A stretch of DNA of 64,000 nt, from positions 124,001-188,000 of the forward strand of contig NZ_JANYGQ010000025.1 of the NCBI RefSeq assembly GCF_025359345.1. The letters run 5' to 3'. The translations under genes were made by a program, and so were the position numbers. Below are positions 16,857 through 27,300 of the stretch, in pieces; position 1 is the stretch's first letter; each line of letters begins with the position of its first letter. The notes beneath the pieces were generated by a model, which made no database searches, was not told the DNA's origin, and saw only the letters and a list, made by a program, of their open reading frames with translations. Origin of the DNA: Mucilaginibacter sp. (GTDB taxonomy: Bacteria; Bacteroidota; Bacteroidia; Sphingobacteriales; Sphingobacteriaceae).

Positions 16857-18660
16857 ATGAATATTAAAACATCAATTGTAATCTGCCTGCTGATTATTTG
16901 TTCCTCAGTTGTTGTTTACCCCCAGGCTAATAAAAAGATTGATTCCTTAAAGCAGGTGGTAGCGCATATTAAGCCAGGCGATAAAGTAACAAAAGCATTT
17001 GAATTGATAGCCCTCGGGCAGCAATACACAAATAAGTCCGACTATATATCGGCGATGGATTGTTACCAGCAAAGCCTCAACATAGCGCAAAGTATAAACA
17101 GCGACTCGCTTACCGCAAATTGCTATAAGCACATGGCTATAATTGCTTTTGCTCAAAAGAATTATAACCGCGATAGTGTGTATGATGCTGATGCATTGAG
17201 GATTTACAAAAAAATTAACGACAAGTTGGGTGAAGGCAGCGTACTGAGAGATATTGGGTCGGCGTACCTTAGACGCGGGATGCCGCTACAGGCAAAAATA
17301 TACTATGATCAGGCATTGCCAATCTTTAAACAACTGGGGGAGGAGCAACTGGTGGCTGGGATATATTCAAACATGGCCACAATTTATAAAGACAACTACC
17401 GGAAATGTATCGAACTACATTTAGCCGCCAAAAGGATATGGGACAAATATCCGGGTGATGATGAACTAATCTCAATTAATACGGGGAATTTAGGAGTAGC
17501 CTATTTTTATATGGTACGTTTTGGGGCTTTAAAATCAATCAAGCCCGATTCTATAATTTTCGCCGATTCGGTAAAAGATTTAAAAAATAGCCCAGAAGTA
17601 TATCAGGCAGGCTATAAAAATGACGGAACTGAGAAACGACATTGAAGATAAGGCGTATTACACCGAAATATTATCTGAATTACAATACCATAACGGCGAC
17701 TATAAAGGCGCTTACGATAACTTTAACTTTTATCAGGATGTTACCGATTCCATTTTTTCACAGCAAAACAAAAACAAAATTGCTGAACTTGAAAGCAGGA
17801 ATGAAATTCAAAAGAAGAACCAGCAAATATTAAATCAAAAAATACGGGCCCAATCCCAGCAGCGAAACATTCTGCTTTTATTAGCCGGTTTGCTAATAAT
17901 GCTGATTATCGGAGGGCTTTATTACCGACTAAGCGCAGTTCGTAAACAAAAGAATATTGCACTAACAAAATTAAACGAGCAACTTGATAGCGCAAATAAA
18001 CTGAAGGCGAAGTTTTTTGCGATAATTACGCATGATTTGCGGAGCCCGATTGTTAGCCTGGTGAACTTTTTGCAATTGCAAAAACGAGAGGCACGCCTGT
18101 TAAGCGAAGAACAAAAAGCTGAACAAGAATCAAAAATCACTAAGTCGGCTGTTGCACTTTTGGAGGTGATGGAAGAAATACTTTTATGGAGTAAAGGGCA
18201 AATGGAAAATTTTAGCCCTGAAAAAACGACCGTCGCCGTTACTGGTTTATTCTCTTATTTGAAAGACTTTTTCTCAGGAACTACCGGTATCAATTTTATT
18301 TACCAATCAGATGAAAACCTTGTCCTTCGTACCGACGAGAACTATCTAAAGACAATTATGCATAACCTTACGCAAAATGCTGCCAATGCGTTAAAGGGAA
18401 CACCAGGCGCAACTATTACCTGGAAAGCGTGGGAAGAAAGCGATCAATTTAAACTTTCAATTAGCGATAACGGGCCGGGAATGACCGATGAGCAGGTTAA
18501 AAACTTTGAAGAAAACCTGACCATTGGAAGCGCCAAACACGGCCTGGGTTTAAATCTTGTGAAAGATATGGCACAAACAATCGGCTGCACAATTACCCTC
18601 AGCTCAAAAAAAGGCACTGGTACAAGTTTCGTTTTAACTTTCAGTTTAGTCCAGGGTTAA
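16857..18660 (+). pseudogene. TPR-containing sensor histidine kinase, frame broken at an A6 run
   Basis: Two overlapping frames together make one protein of about 600 residues. 16857-17645 gives a signal sequence and TPR repeats; 17620-18660 gives the last TPR, a transmembrane helix (LLLLAGLLIMLIIGGLYY), a HisKA domain with the H-box FFAIITHDLRSP, then HATPase motifs NLTQNAANA, DNGPGM and GLGLNLV. If the run A17582-17587 had five A instead of six, the text would read on without interruption as ...SVKDLK-IAQKYIRQAIKMTELRNDI, restoring a normal TPR (the frame-2 text before its first ATG still looks coding). So there is a one-base insertion at a homopolymer: a true frameshift, a phase-variable switch, or a sequencing error. 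Partner of the LytTR regulator upstream. Confidence 0.85.
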
Positions 18661-18806
18661 ATAAATCAAACTAATGGGAACTGATAATCGAGCATATTTT
18701 AAAGAAGCTAAAATCAAAATTCTTAATATTAAATACTGTAAACTGACATGAGTTTTTATTATAATTGCTCACTTTATTTTGAGTAATAACTTTAACCTTT
18801 ATCCTT

Positions 18807-19442
18807 ATGCCTGCTTATCAATTAAACATCAACATCGCTGCCGCCGACCTGCAAACAATTTATGCCGCCAAAGAAAATATCATTTTAATTAAAACAGTGG
18901 AGGGCGAGGCTCCTTTTTCGTGGGTCAGTTTTCCTCCTTTTGAGAGTAACGCTGTGACCTGGGATGACGAGACGTATTCTGTTTACGCATCGGTAACCAA
19001 CAACAGTGGCGTTGTAGTGGTAACAAGCTTTACCGAACAAGCAGCACAGCCTTCACAAAATTACACGTTTGATAAGACTGGCGCCTTTTCGCAGCCCACC
19101 CCGGTACCTATCGGGCCGGATGCTTACCAGGTTACCAATCAATATTCTCCGGGCACCGACCTTACATTTGGTTTGGTGCAAGCAGTTTTGGTAAATGGCA
19201 CAGCTATTGACAAAGCCCTGCTCAATTCGCAATTTATCCCGCTTGCACAGCATGCTATTTTCAGGCCGACAACACAGCTAATCATTTTCCTTGCAAGCAA
19301 CATCGCGGCGGGAGAAATTGTTGACCCGTCGACAGAAAGCGGTGTTATAAGCCAATCGACAACAATTACGTTTGCTAATGGCATATTTGCAGCAACGGTT
19401 ACCTATGATGCTGCTACTGGTAGTTTTGTGCAAAGTATTTAA
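18807..19442 (+). CDS. Hypothetical protein, cytoplasmic beta-rich
   Basis: 211 residues with no signal peptide or membrane helix. It opens MPAYQLNINIAAADLQTIY and alternates short strands with S/T/N-rich turns; two halves each have a strand-rich look, so a beta-sandwich is plausible. It has no cysteine and only a few lysines. Family not recognised. The lack of an export signal is unusual for such a beta-rich protein in this genome. It stands alone after the histidine kinase (147 bp) and converges on the helicase gene. A half-match to a -7 box (TTATTTTG, 18774-18781) lies 25 bp before the ATG. Confidence 0.7.
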   Translation: MPAYQLNINIAAADLQTIYAAKENIILIKTVEGEAPFSWVSFPPFESNAVTWDDETYSVYASVTNNSGVVVVTSFTEQAAQPSQNYTFDKTGAFSQPTPVPIGPDAYQVTNQYSPGTDLTFGLVQAVLVNGTAIDKALLNSQFIPLAQHAIFRPTTQLIIFLASNIAAGEIVDPSTESGVISQSTTITFANGIFAATVTYDAATGSFVQSI

Positions 19443-19516
19443 AATAAGGCACATAGCGCTGGGGACATTTGAAATGGGGCTTAAAGGGTAACAAGCTTGT
19501 ATGAAATTTTAGCAAC

Positions 19517-21505
19517 TTAAAACAAACTAGCCTGCTGCACATCCTGCCCTTGCATTTCGTATTCATAAGCACGGATAAATGCTATAATTTCAGCCCCGTA
19601 CTGAGCCGCCTTTTGCGGACCTACGCCTTTAACAGCACTCAACGCTTTGAGCACCGGCGGCAGCTTTTCGGCAATGGTCTCCAATGTCTTTTCGGATAAT
19701 ACCATGTTGGGCATAATGTTGTCTTTGGCAGCAACAGTATCCCGCCAGGTTATCAACTGGAAAAAAAGTTTTTCGTTGGGTTTGGCGTTCAACGCCTGCA
19801 GGTATGCGCCCAATTTGTTGGCTGGTAAATATTTTTTTAAGCCGAGATAAATATCGCTGGTAAAATCTGATGCAGAAAAATGCTCCATAAGCGAAATACG
19901 CGCCATGGCCCAATTAATGAGCTGGTCGGCTTTGGTGGCTTTTTCTTTCGATTGACCTATAAATGCAGGTAGTTGAATATGAAGGTTTTCTATCGTCTCC
20001 CGCAGCTTACCGAGAAAATAAGCAGCGGCCGTTTTTATGCGGTCATTATCACACAACGATAACCTCCGAACAAATTTTTCCGCCACGTCGGTAATAGCCG
20101 GATCGAGATCAGGGATAAGTTCTTCAAATCCTTTATATTTTCTTTTTAGGCCACCGAAATCAAACAACTCCGCCAGCAGAAACTGCCGGTAAAGTTCGCG
20201 GTCGCGTTCCAGCCTTTGAGCATCAGGCTGCAACTGCTTTGCCTGTTCATTAAAACGCCCCACTGCCGGATCACCAATGATATTATTTGCAGTGATGGGA
20301 TTACGCAGTACCATTCCCGAAAGGCTGCGACAGCGGCTCAAAGCCACATAGGTTTGACCATGGGCAAACGCCTCGCTCACATCAATAATAGCCCTGTCGA
20401 AAGTTAATCCCTGGCTTTTATGAATTGTAATTGCCCAGGCCAGCTTTAATGGTATTTGGGCGAAGCTGCCGGCAGTCGTTTCGCTGATCTGCTGCTCTTC
20501 CAATTGGTATTTAACGTTCGTCCACTCAACGGCCTGCACGGCAATTTCTTTGCTTTCTCCGCATTGAACAAAAACAGTGTCGGCCGCGAGCTTGGTAACG
20601 GTACCTATTTTCCCATTGTAATAAAGCTTTTCAGCCGAGCTATCGTTTTTTACAAACATCACTTGTGCGCCAACTTTTAGCTTGAGGCTGGTTTCGGTTG
20701 GATAGGCGTCTTTCGGAAATTCGCCCCTTATTGTTGCCGTAAATTCAGACTCATCACCTTCCAGCGCTTCAACAAATTCGCTATTGATTTGCTGAGCAAG
20801 CCCATTATGGGTAGTTAAAGTTATATATGGGTCATCTTTGGCGGGATGAAAACCCGGCTGGTGCCTCGCATTCAGCAGTTCCAGGCTTTTGGGGCTGATG
20901 GACTGGTTGCGCACCTCATTCAAAATATCGACAAATGCCTGTTCTTTTTGGCGGTATACATGGTCGAGTTCAATGCGCACATAGGGCGCTTTCTGCATAA
21001 CTATGCTGCTGAAAAAATACGGGGTGGAATAATACCTGCTCAACATAATCCACTCTTCGTCCCTTATAATCGGGCTCAATTGTGAAAGATCGCCGATAAG
21101 CAGTAATTGCACGCCGCCAAATGGCGATGGACATTCCTTTATGTTGCGCAGTATAAGGTCTATTTGATCGAGTACATCAGGCCTTACCATGCTTACCTCG
21201 TCTATAATAAGCAGTTCAAGATTTTCCAGTAATTCTCTTTTCTCGGCGCTGTAATATGCGTCCGGCTTTGCATCTCCCGAAGGTATAATAGGGCCGAAAG
21301 GAATTTGAAACAGCGAATGGATGGTCATCCCCCCGGCATTAATCGCTGCAACGCCTGTTGGAGCAACAACGGCGAGTTTCTTTTTACAATTCTGCCTTAT
21401 TTGTTGTAGGAATGTTGTTTTACCTGTGCCAGCTTTACCAGTCAGGAAAACCACTGTGTTGGTTGATTCAACGTAGTCGAAAGCTAATTGCATTACCGGG
21501 TTCAT
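19517..21505 (-). CDS. Pif1/RecD-like superfamily 1 DNA helicase with C-terminal HRDC-like domain
   Basis: 662 residues. The Walker A motif GKAGTGKTT is near residue 22, followed by the Pif1-type motif APTGVAAINAGGMTIHSLF. Walker B is LLIIDEVSMVRPDVLDQ, motif III LLLIGDLSQLSP, and the late motifs are AITIHKSQGLTFDRAI and YVALSRCRSL. The C-terminal ~60 residues (LKALSAVKGVGPQKAAQYG) form a helix-hairpin-helix of the HRDC type, a fusion common in Bacteroidota. Such helicases unwind G-quadruplexes and stalled forks. It is transcribed alone, convergent with the hypothetical gene at 18807 and divergent from 21701. Confidence 0.93.
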   Translation of the reverse strand: MNPVMQLAFDYVESTNTVVFLTGKAGTGKTTFLQQIRQNCKKKLAVVAPTGVAAINAGGMTIHSLFQIPFGPIIPSGDAKPDAYYSAEKRELLENLELLIIDEVSMVRPDVLDQIDLILRNIKECPSPFGGVQLLLIGDLSQLSPIIRDEEWIMLSRYYSTPYFFSSIVMQKAPYVRIELDHVYRQKEQAFVDILNEVRNQSISPKSLELLNARHQPGFHPAKDDPYITLTTHNGLAQQINSEFVEALEGDESEFTATIRGEFPKDAYPTETSLKLKVGAQVMFVKNDSSAEKLYYNGKIGTVTKLAADTVFVQCGESKEIAVQAVEWTNVKYQLEEQQISETTAGSFAQIPLKLAWAITIHKSQGLTFDRAIIDVSEAFAHGQTYVALSRCRSLSGMVLRNPITANNIIGDPAVGRFNEQAKQLQPDAQRLERDRELYRQFLLAELFDFGGLKRKYKGFEELIPDLDPAITDVAEKFVRRLSLCDNDRIKTAAAYFLGKLRETIENLHIQLPAFIGQSKEKATKADQLINWAMARISLMEHFSASDFTSDIYLGLKKYLPANKLGAYLQALNAKPNEKLFFQLITWRDTVAAKDNIMPNMVLSEKTLETIAEKLPPVLKALSAVKGVGPQKAAQYGAEIIAFIRAYEYEMQGQDVQQASLF

Positions 21506-21700
21506 TGTGGTAAAGTTATACTAATATTTTTAGTTTTTAACCTGTTTTTATTAACAAAATAGACGCTGTAAAGTTAGTTTGATAGCTGAATTCACCCATT
21601 GGTTAGATGCTTATAAGCGATGTTGTTTTTTAGTTTTCTACACCCGAGTTTCGTGTAAAATAAAAGCTTATTTTTAATTCAAATAATATCAAAGTATCAT

Positions 21701-22255
21701 ATGGTCTTAATAAAAATTCGCAGTGGTCTAAAATTATTAATAATAGTTTCGTTACTGGTTGCAGTCATGTCCAATGCCAACGGTCAGGCAAACAATATCA
21801 TCATAAAAAACATTCGCCAGACAGTGGAAAAAATCAATACCGATAAAACATTAAAAATTATTAAACTGGAGAATGAAGACGTTTCGCAAGAAATGCCCGA
21901 TGGCGGCCTTTCGTTAACCGGATACATCAACGGGAAATCGATTTGTAAAATTGATTATTGGGCAGGCCTTTCATATTGTATACGTCAGTACAGTTTTTAC
22001 TTTAATAAAAAGGGTAAGATAGCCTTCATTTACGAGACCGAGGAAGATTTTTCGAAAGATAAGCATGGCGGGCTGGACCACGGCAAGACAGTTCCTGCTT
22101 TTGAAGGTCGGTATTATTTAGATAATGGGCAAGCAATTGATATAAAACTCAAAGGCAAAAAGCGAATGGGCGAAAATCCATCGGTTAAAGAAATAGGGGA
22201 TTTAGTATCGGATGCCAAAACATACGTGAAACTTTTATCCGACCGGATAAAATGA
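21701..22255 (+). CDS. Secreted hypothetical protein
   Basis: 184 residues. A hydrophobic segment at about residues 12-24 followed by NANGQ marks a signal peptide. The mature part starts with a helix (RQTVEKINTDK) and has strand-rich segments ending in AKTYVKLLSDRIK. Not recognised; many small Bacteroidota periplasmic proteins with this layout remain unassigned. It is divergent from the helicase gene across 195 bp and converges on trmO with 43 bp between stops. Confidence 0.75.
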   Translation: MVLIKIRSGLKLLIIVSLLVAVMSNANGQANNIIIKNIRQTVEKINTDKTLKIIKLENEDVSQEMPDGGLSLTGYINGKSICKIDYWAGLSYCIRQYSFYFNKKGKIAFIYETEEDFSKDKHGGLDHGKTVPAFEGRYYLDNGQAIDIKLKGKKRMGENPSVKEIGDLVSDAKTYVKLLSDRIK

Positions 22256-22298
22256 ATAGCAGGTTATTGCATATACTAAAAAAACAGCATCTGGAAAG

Positions 22299-22694
22299 CT
22301 ATCTAAGTACTGGCTTAATATCAATTACAGGCGTCTGATCAAGCACCTCAAGGCCGGCTACTTTAATTACGCCGTCTGCCGATAGATCAATAACCGTTAC
22401 CGGGTGGATGCCGATGGGGTTAGGCCGGGCTGGCGACCGTGTTGAAAAGACGCCAACAACCGGGGCATCTACGTTATTGCGCGGGTAGCATTTTATAACG
22501 CTACTGTCGGCGGCATGCAGCCAGGTTAGTAGCAAAATTTCGGCGCCTGGTTTTATGTCTTTAATACCTTCTATAAATTCCGGGTAGATAATCACTTCCG
22601 CATCCGGCGCATTTTCGTTACCCTGCAACGGGCAATCTTCAATAGTTTTTAACACCGAATTTATTTTGCCGATATATTTTATTGTTGCATCCAT
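22299..22694 (-). CDS. trmO: TrmO/TsaA-like tRNA m6t6A37 methyltransferase family protein
   Basis: 131 residues, all of it the beta-barrel domain of the UPF0066/TsaA family. The diagnostic motif is GVFSTRSPARPNPIG followed by HPVTVIDL, and the C-terminal strand is GLEVLDQTPVIDIKP. E. coli TrmO (about 235 residues) uses SAM to methylate t6A at position 37 of tRNA-Thr. This version is about half that length because it lacks the C-terminal domain; such short forms are common, so whether it does the same reaction is an inference. Transcribed alone. Confidence 0.8.
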   Translation of the reverse strand: MDATIKYIGKINSVLKTIEDCPLQGNENAPDAEVIIYPEFIEGIKDIKPGAEILLLTWLHAADSSVIKCYPRNNVDAPVVGVFSTRSPARPNPIGIHPVTVIDLSADGVIKVAGLEVLDQTPVIDIKPVLR

Positions 22695-22780
22695 AGTCTA
22701 TTTAACAAATATTTATACAAAGCCTACCCCGACGTTATCGAATCTAAATTAAACGTATTAAATTATCCGGTTAAATAAAA

Positions 22781-22819
22781 TGTAAAAAGATACTCCATTA
22801 CCCGGAGCACCTTTTTACA
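22781..22819 (-). terminator. Probable terminator after the AhpD-like gene
   Basis: TGTAAAAAG (22781-22789) pairs with CTTTTTACA (22811-22819), and CTCC pairs with GGAG inside, with a small internal loop and an ATTACCC loop. On the minus strand it follows the AhpD-like stop by about 28 bases and runs into a T-rich stretch. Confidence 0.5.
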
Positions 22820-22847
22820 TGATTATTAATTATTATAAGGTTTGCAT

Positions 22848-23315
22848 TTAGTGACTGCCAAAATCGCCGACCTTGTAGGTGCCAACCAACGGACGAAACG
22901 CAATATTGATACGGTTATAACTGTTAATAGTATTAACAGCAACGGTTAAATCAACCAGTTCGTCTTCGGTAAACTGGCTGCTTGCCTGTTCAAAAACCTC
23001 GTCAGAAACGGTGTTATCGGTTAATTTGGTTAGAGCCTCGGCCGAGGTGAGCGCAGCCCTTTCCCGGTCGGTAAAAAAAGGAGTATCGCGCCAGGCATCC
23101 ATAACATAAAGGCGTTGTTCGGTTTCGCCTTTAGCGCGTAAATCCTTTGAGTGCATATCCAGGCAAAATCCGCATCCGTTAATTTGCGATACCCTAAAGT
23201 AAATTAAATCTAAAAGCGATTTTTCAATTGGCGATTTAGCAAGATAGCTTCCCAAACCATACATAGCTTTAAACGCATTCTGTCCTTTTTCAAACAAATT
23301 AATTCTTGGTTCCAT
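22848..23315 (-). CDS. Carboxymuconolactone decarboxylase / AhpD-like alkylhydroperoxidase
   Basis: 155 residues. The all-helical CMD fold carries the redox motif INGCGFCLDMHSKDLR, in which the CxxC pair plus downstream histidine is the peroxidatic centre of AhpD-type proteins. The ending NTINSYNRINIAFRP is typical of the YcnD/AhpD-like subgroup. It reduces organic peroxides, with electrons from an unknown dithiol partner. Single gene, followed by a hairpin at 22781-22819. No sigma-factor gene, which often accompanies such genes, is adjacent. Confidence 0.88.
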   Translation of the reverse strand: MEPRINLFEKGQNAFKAMYGLGSYLAKSPIEKSLLDLIYFRVSQINGCGFCLDMHSKDLRAKGETEQRLYVMDAWRDTPFFTDRERAALTSAEALTKLTDNTVSDEVFEQASSQFTEDELVDLTVAVNTINSYNRINIAFRPLVGTYKVGDFGSH

Positions 23316-23461
23316 TTTCGTAATATTTATTTTGTTATTTATACCTCAATGATGGATGAGATTCGCGGAAATGAACGTTTTGAATAATCTTTTTTTAAAT
23401 TTGATATTAAGGAATGCTAACTCACTTATTAGCAGGTAATAAAATTTCGAAGGATATAATA

Positions 23462-24322
23462 ATGAACATCTCGAAAATTAGCGACGCTTTATTTCTTGAA
23501 GCAATTGCGGCTGTTGACGGCGGCAATATCCCTGTGCTGAAAGGTTTGATAACTGCGCATCCACGCCTTATAAGTGAACGACTAAACTACCCATCGGGTG
23601 ATTATTTCGACAACCCGTATCTTCTATGGTTTATCGCCGACAATCCCATCCGCAATGAAAAACTTCCGGCTAATATTGTCGAGGTTACTGCTTTGCTTAT
23701 AGCTGAAATAAAGAAACATGCACCCGACACCGTTCAAAAGCAACTTGATTATGCGCTAGGCCTGGTAACTACCGGACGGATACCCCGGGAATGTGGTGTA
23801 CAAATACAGCTAATGGATGTTCTAATTGACGCCGGGGCCACGCCCGGTGGTGGTTCGGGCGCGCTTGCCAATGGTAACATTGAGGCTGCCGCTCATCTTA
23901 TAAAACGAGGCGGCAAACTAACGCTTGGTACCGCAATTGGCCTCGGTTGGTCGGATGAGGTTACCCGCCTTGCCCTCGTTGCAGCTGACGACGAAAAATT
24001 GGCAGCGCTGGCGATGTCTGCATTTTATGGTAAAACTGATATGATAGCCTATTTGTTGAGCATCGGTGTCGCCCCTAATGATTATCCGAAAAACGGCACG
24101 GGTTTCCATACGCATGCAACGCCGCTTCACCAGGCCGTATGCTCACGTTCGCTGGATTCAGTGAAGCTGCTGGTTAAAGCAGGGGCCAGGCTCGACCTTA
24201 CAGACAAAGCATACGGCGGAACACCATTGGGTTGGGCTAAATACATGCAGACTGAAGATACTGACGAGCAACATCAAAAGGAGTACGCAGTTATAGAAGC
24301 CTATCTTTCAGGCCTAAACTAG
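23462..24322 (+). CDS. Ankyrin-repeat protein
   Basis: 286 residues from the ATG at 23462 (MNISKISDALFLEAIAAVDGG). An earlier possible start at 23414 adds 16 residues with no family support. Ankyrin-like helical pairs run through the protein, clearest at the C-terminus (THATPLHQAVCSRSLDSVKLLVKAGARLDLTDKAYGGTPLGWAKYM), with earlier units such as ANGNIEAAAHLIKRGGKLT. There is no signal peptide or membrane segment, so it is cytoplasmic and probably binds a protein partner. Its stop is 5 bp from the stop of the giant Ig-repeat gene on the other strand. Confidence 0.82.
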   Translation: MNISKISDALFLEAIAAVDGGNIPVLKGLITAHPRLISERLNYPSGDYFDNPYLLWFIADNPIRNEKLPANIVEVTALLIAEIKKHAPDTVQKQLDYALGLVTTGRIPRECGVQIQLMDVLIDAGATPGGGSGALANGNIEAAAHLIKRGGKLTLGTAIGLGWSDEVTRLALVAADDEKLAALAMSAFYGKTDMIAYLLSIGVAPNDYPKNGTGFHTHATPLHQAVCSRSLDSVKLLVKAGARLDLTDKAYGGTPLGWAKYMQTEDTDEQHQKEYAVIEAYLSGLN

Positions 24323-24327
24323 CACCT

Positions 24328-27300
24328 TTATCTTATCAACGTAACATTGCCCGAAAGCACCTGGTTGAAGAGTTTGGTATCTATTACGTAATAATAAACC
24401 CCCACCGGCAACTGTTTGCCGTTGTATATCCCGTCCCAGGGTTTATCATAGCCGATAGAGTGATATACCTTTTGGCCGTAGCGGGTAAATATATCAACGG
24501 TGGCTTCGGTGTATGCAATTAAGCCTTGTATGTTCCATAAGTCGTTCACGCCATCACTATTGGGCGTAAAAGTATTAGGCACTACAACCTCCGGCGAAAC
24601 CTTTACCATAGTTGAGTCGCTGCTTACGCACCCGCGGCTGTCTGTAACCGTAAGCGTATAAGTGCGGTCAACAATACCTGTTATTATCGGATTTTTTATT
24701 TTATTATCGCTTATATCAATATTGGGCGTCCATAAGTATTGCACATTGTTATCACTTACATTTGGGTGCAGCGTAATTGTGCGATTGCGTAGTACATATC
24801 GTAACTTTTCGGCAGTAACTTTTGCAGGCGGGATAAACGTTATCTTCATGGTATCAGTTTCAATCTGGCACGGCCCTGGGTTAGTGACATGTAGCACCAG
24901 GTTAACAAATCCGGCTTTTACGTCAGCCGCGCTGGGAAGATAATTTGCATTGTAGTCTGTTGCCGATGGTGTAAAGCTTCCTCCTGGGCCGGTGGACGTC
25001 CACTGGGCCTGGGTTCCCGCAAGTATAGGCGAGCCGGCTAATTGTATAGTTGGCGTCTGTTCGCAGACGGCTTGGTCGGGCCCGGCTTTTACAGCAGGTA
25101 GAGGCCCGAAAAAAACGGTAACATCGTCTGTAGAAATTGTACAATTATCGTCGCTGGTCGAAGTGAGCGTAAAAGTAACCTGGCCGTCGTTCTTTTCGTC
25201 CTGAGATGGCTTATAGTGTGCATTTAAATCTGTAAGTGATGAAAATGTTCCGGCATTGGTACTGTGCGACGACCATATCCCTGTTCCTCTTCCACCCTTT
25301 ACGGTGCCGGCTAATATAATTTCCGGGTCTGTTATACAAACGATCTGGTCTGGGCCTGCGTTGGCTAATCCAGGTGTTCTTATTTCCACAAGCTGTGTTG
25401 TTGATACCTCGCTCGAGCAGCCATTAACGGTAACAGTTAAACTATAAACACCAGTGTTAGCGACCGATGCGTTGGGGATATCCGGATTTTGGTCGGTAGA
25501 TGAATAACCATTAGGGCCTGTCCACATAAATGCACCGCCAGCAACATCACCTGTACGTAATTGCAAAGTACTGCCAACACATATAGGTGCATTAGTATTA
25601 GCAACAGGTTTATCTGGCTGCGGGTGAACAAACACCGCCAGCGTGAAACTTTTTCCGGGACACCCATTCGCAAAAGGCGTAATAGCATAATATACATTGA
25701 TGGAAACAGGAGTGTGGTTTACAAGTGTCTCCGTAATGGTTGATGACGTTTGATTGGTTACAGTTGGATTGGTGATACCTGGTACTGCAAGCCGGCTCCA
25801 AATATATGTTGCCGATGGTATGTTTGAAGATATTACGTAATTTTGCGGCACGTTGCTACATGCCTCTCCGGCGTCTGCACTTGTTACCTTCACCGATGGG
25901 TTCACCGTTACATCCAGCTCAAACGGAATACCGGTACAGGTTAGTGTTTGTGATGTGATGATATATTTAACAACGATTGGTGCATCCGTAGTATTAATTA
26001 AAGTTTCGCGAATGGTAGCTGTGTTTTGTCCAGAGACTGCCGCGTTCGTTATCCCCGGTACTGCAGCCCGGCTCCACTCAAAATCTGCAGCGGTATTAAA
26101 AGTAATATCATAATTCACAGGTGCTTCGTTGCATATGGCAGGCGGCTGTCCGCTTGTAACTATTGGGGTTGGATAAACGGTGACCGCGTATTTAAATGGA
26201 GTACCCTGGCAGCCATTATTTATTGGGGTTATAATGTAGGCGACATTTACAGCAGCACCGCTTGTATTTAATAAAATTTCGGTAATGGTATTGCTGGATT
26301 GGTTTGCCGCCGGTGCATTACTTATACCAGCAACGGCCGCCCGGCTCCACAAAAAGGTAGCAGCTGCAATATCTGCTGTTATGGTATAGTTTAAAGCATT
26401 GCCGCTACAAACAGTACCTGTGGATGCACTTGTTACATTGGGAAGCGCCGATACCGTTACATCTACCTGTGTCCGCGGGCTGGTACAACCATTAATGGTT
26501 ACCTGCACATAATAAGTTTGATTTGTTGTTAGGGCAGGCGTAGTATAGGTGCTGTTTTTTGATAAAAGGTTTCCACCGGCCGCCGCATCGTACCATTCAA
26601 AATTTCCGGTTAAATCAGCAGGAATAAGTATAGCAGTGTTACCCGCACATATTGGTGCTGGTGGCACAACCGGCGCTGCAGGAATATTATTAACGGTTAC
26701 GAGCACAGTTGTACGCGGGCTGGTAACACCAAGGCTATTTACAGCCTCAACATAGTAGGTGGTATTAACCATTAACACAGGCGTTGTAAAGTTGGCGCCG
26801 GTAAATAACAAGTTACCGGCAACCAGCGCGTCGTACCATTTGTAAGTCCCTCCGGGCGCAATTGCACTTAAATTTGCGCTGCTGCCTAAACAGGTTGAAT
26901 TACCCGTAACTGTTGGGGCAAAAGGCCCGTTTTTAAAAGTTATGGTCATTTTATCCGACTTTGGCCCACATGAGCCAGCCGGATCATCAGAGGTAAAAGT
27001 AAGCGTAGCGGATAGCTCGCCGGCACCTGGTGTATAAACAGGGTTAGGTATTGTGGTATTTGAAAACGAGCCCGTACCGCCCGACCATGTACCCTTGGGA
27101 ACACCGCTTACGGTGCCTGCCAGTTGAACCGCGCTGCCTGCCGTAACAGTTTGATCGGGCCCGGCACTAACGGTTGCCGCCTGTTCAACGGTAACATCTG
27201 TGCTCGAGGTACTTCCACTACACCCACCGGTAGCCGTAATAGTATTTGTTACCGTATATTTCTGTGGAATACTTTTTTTTAGGTCAATTTCGCCTGTAGC

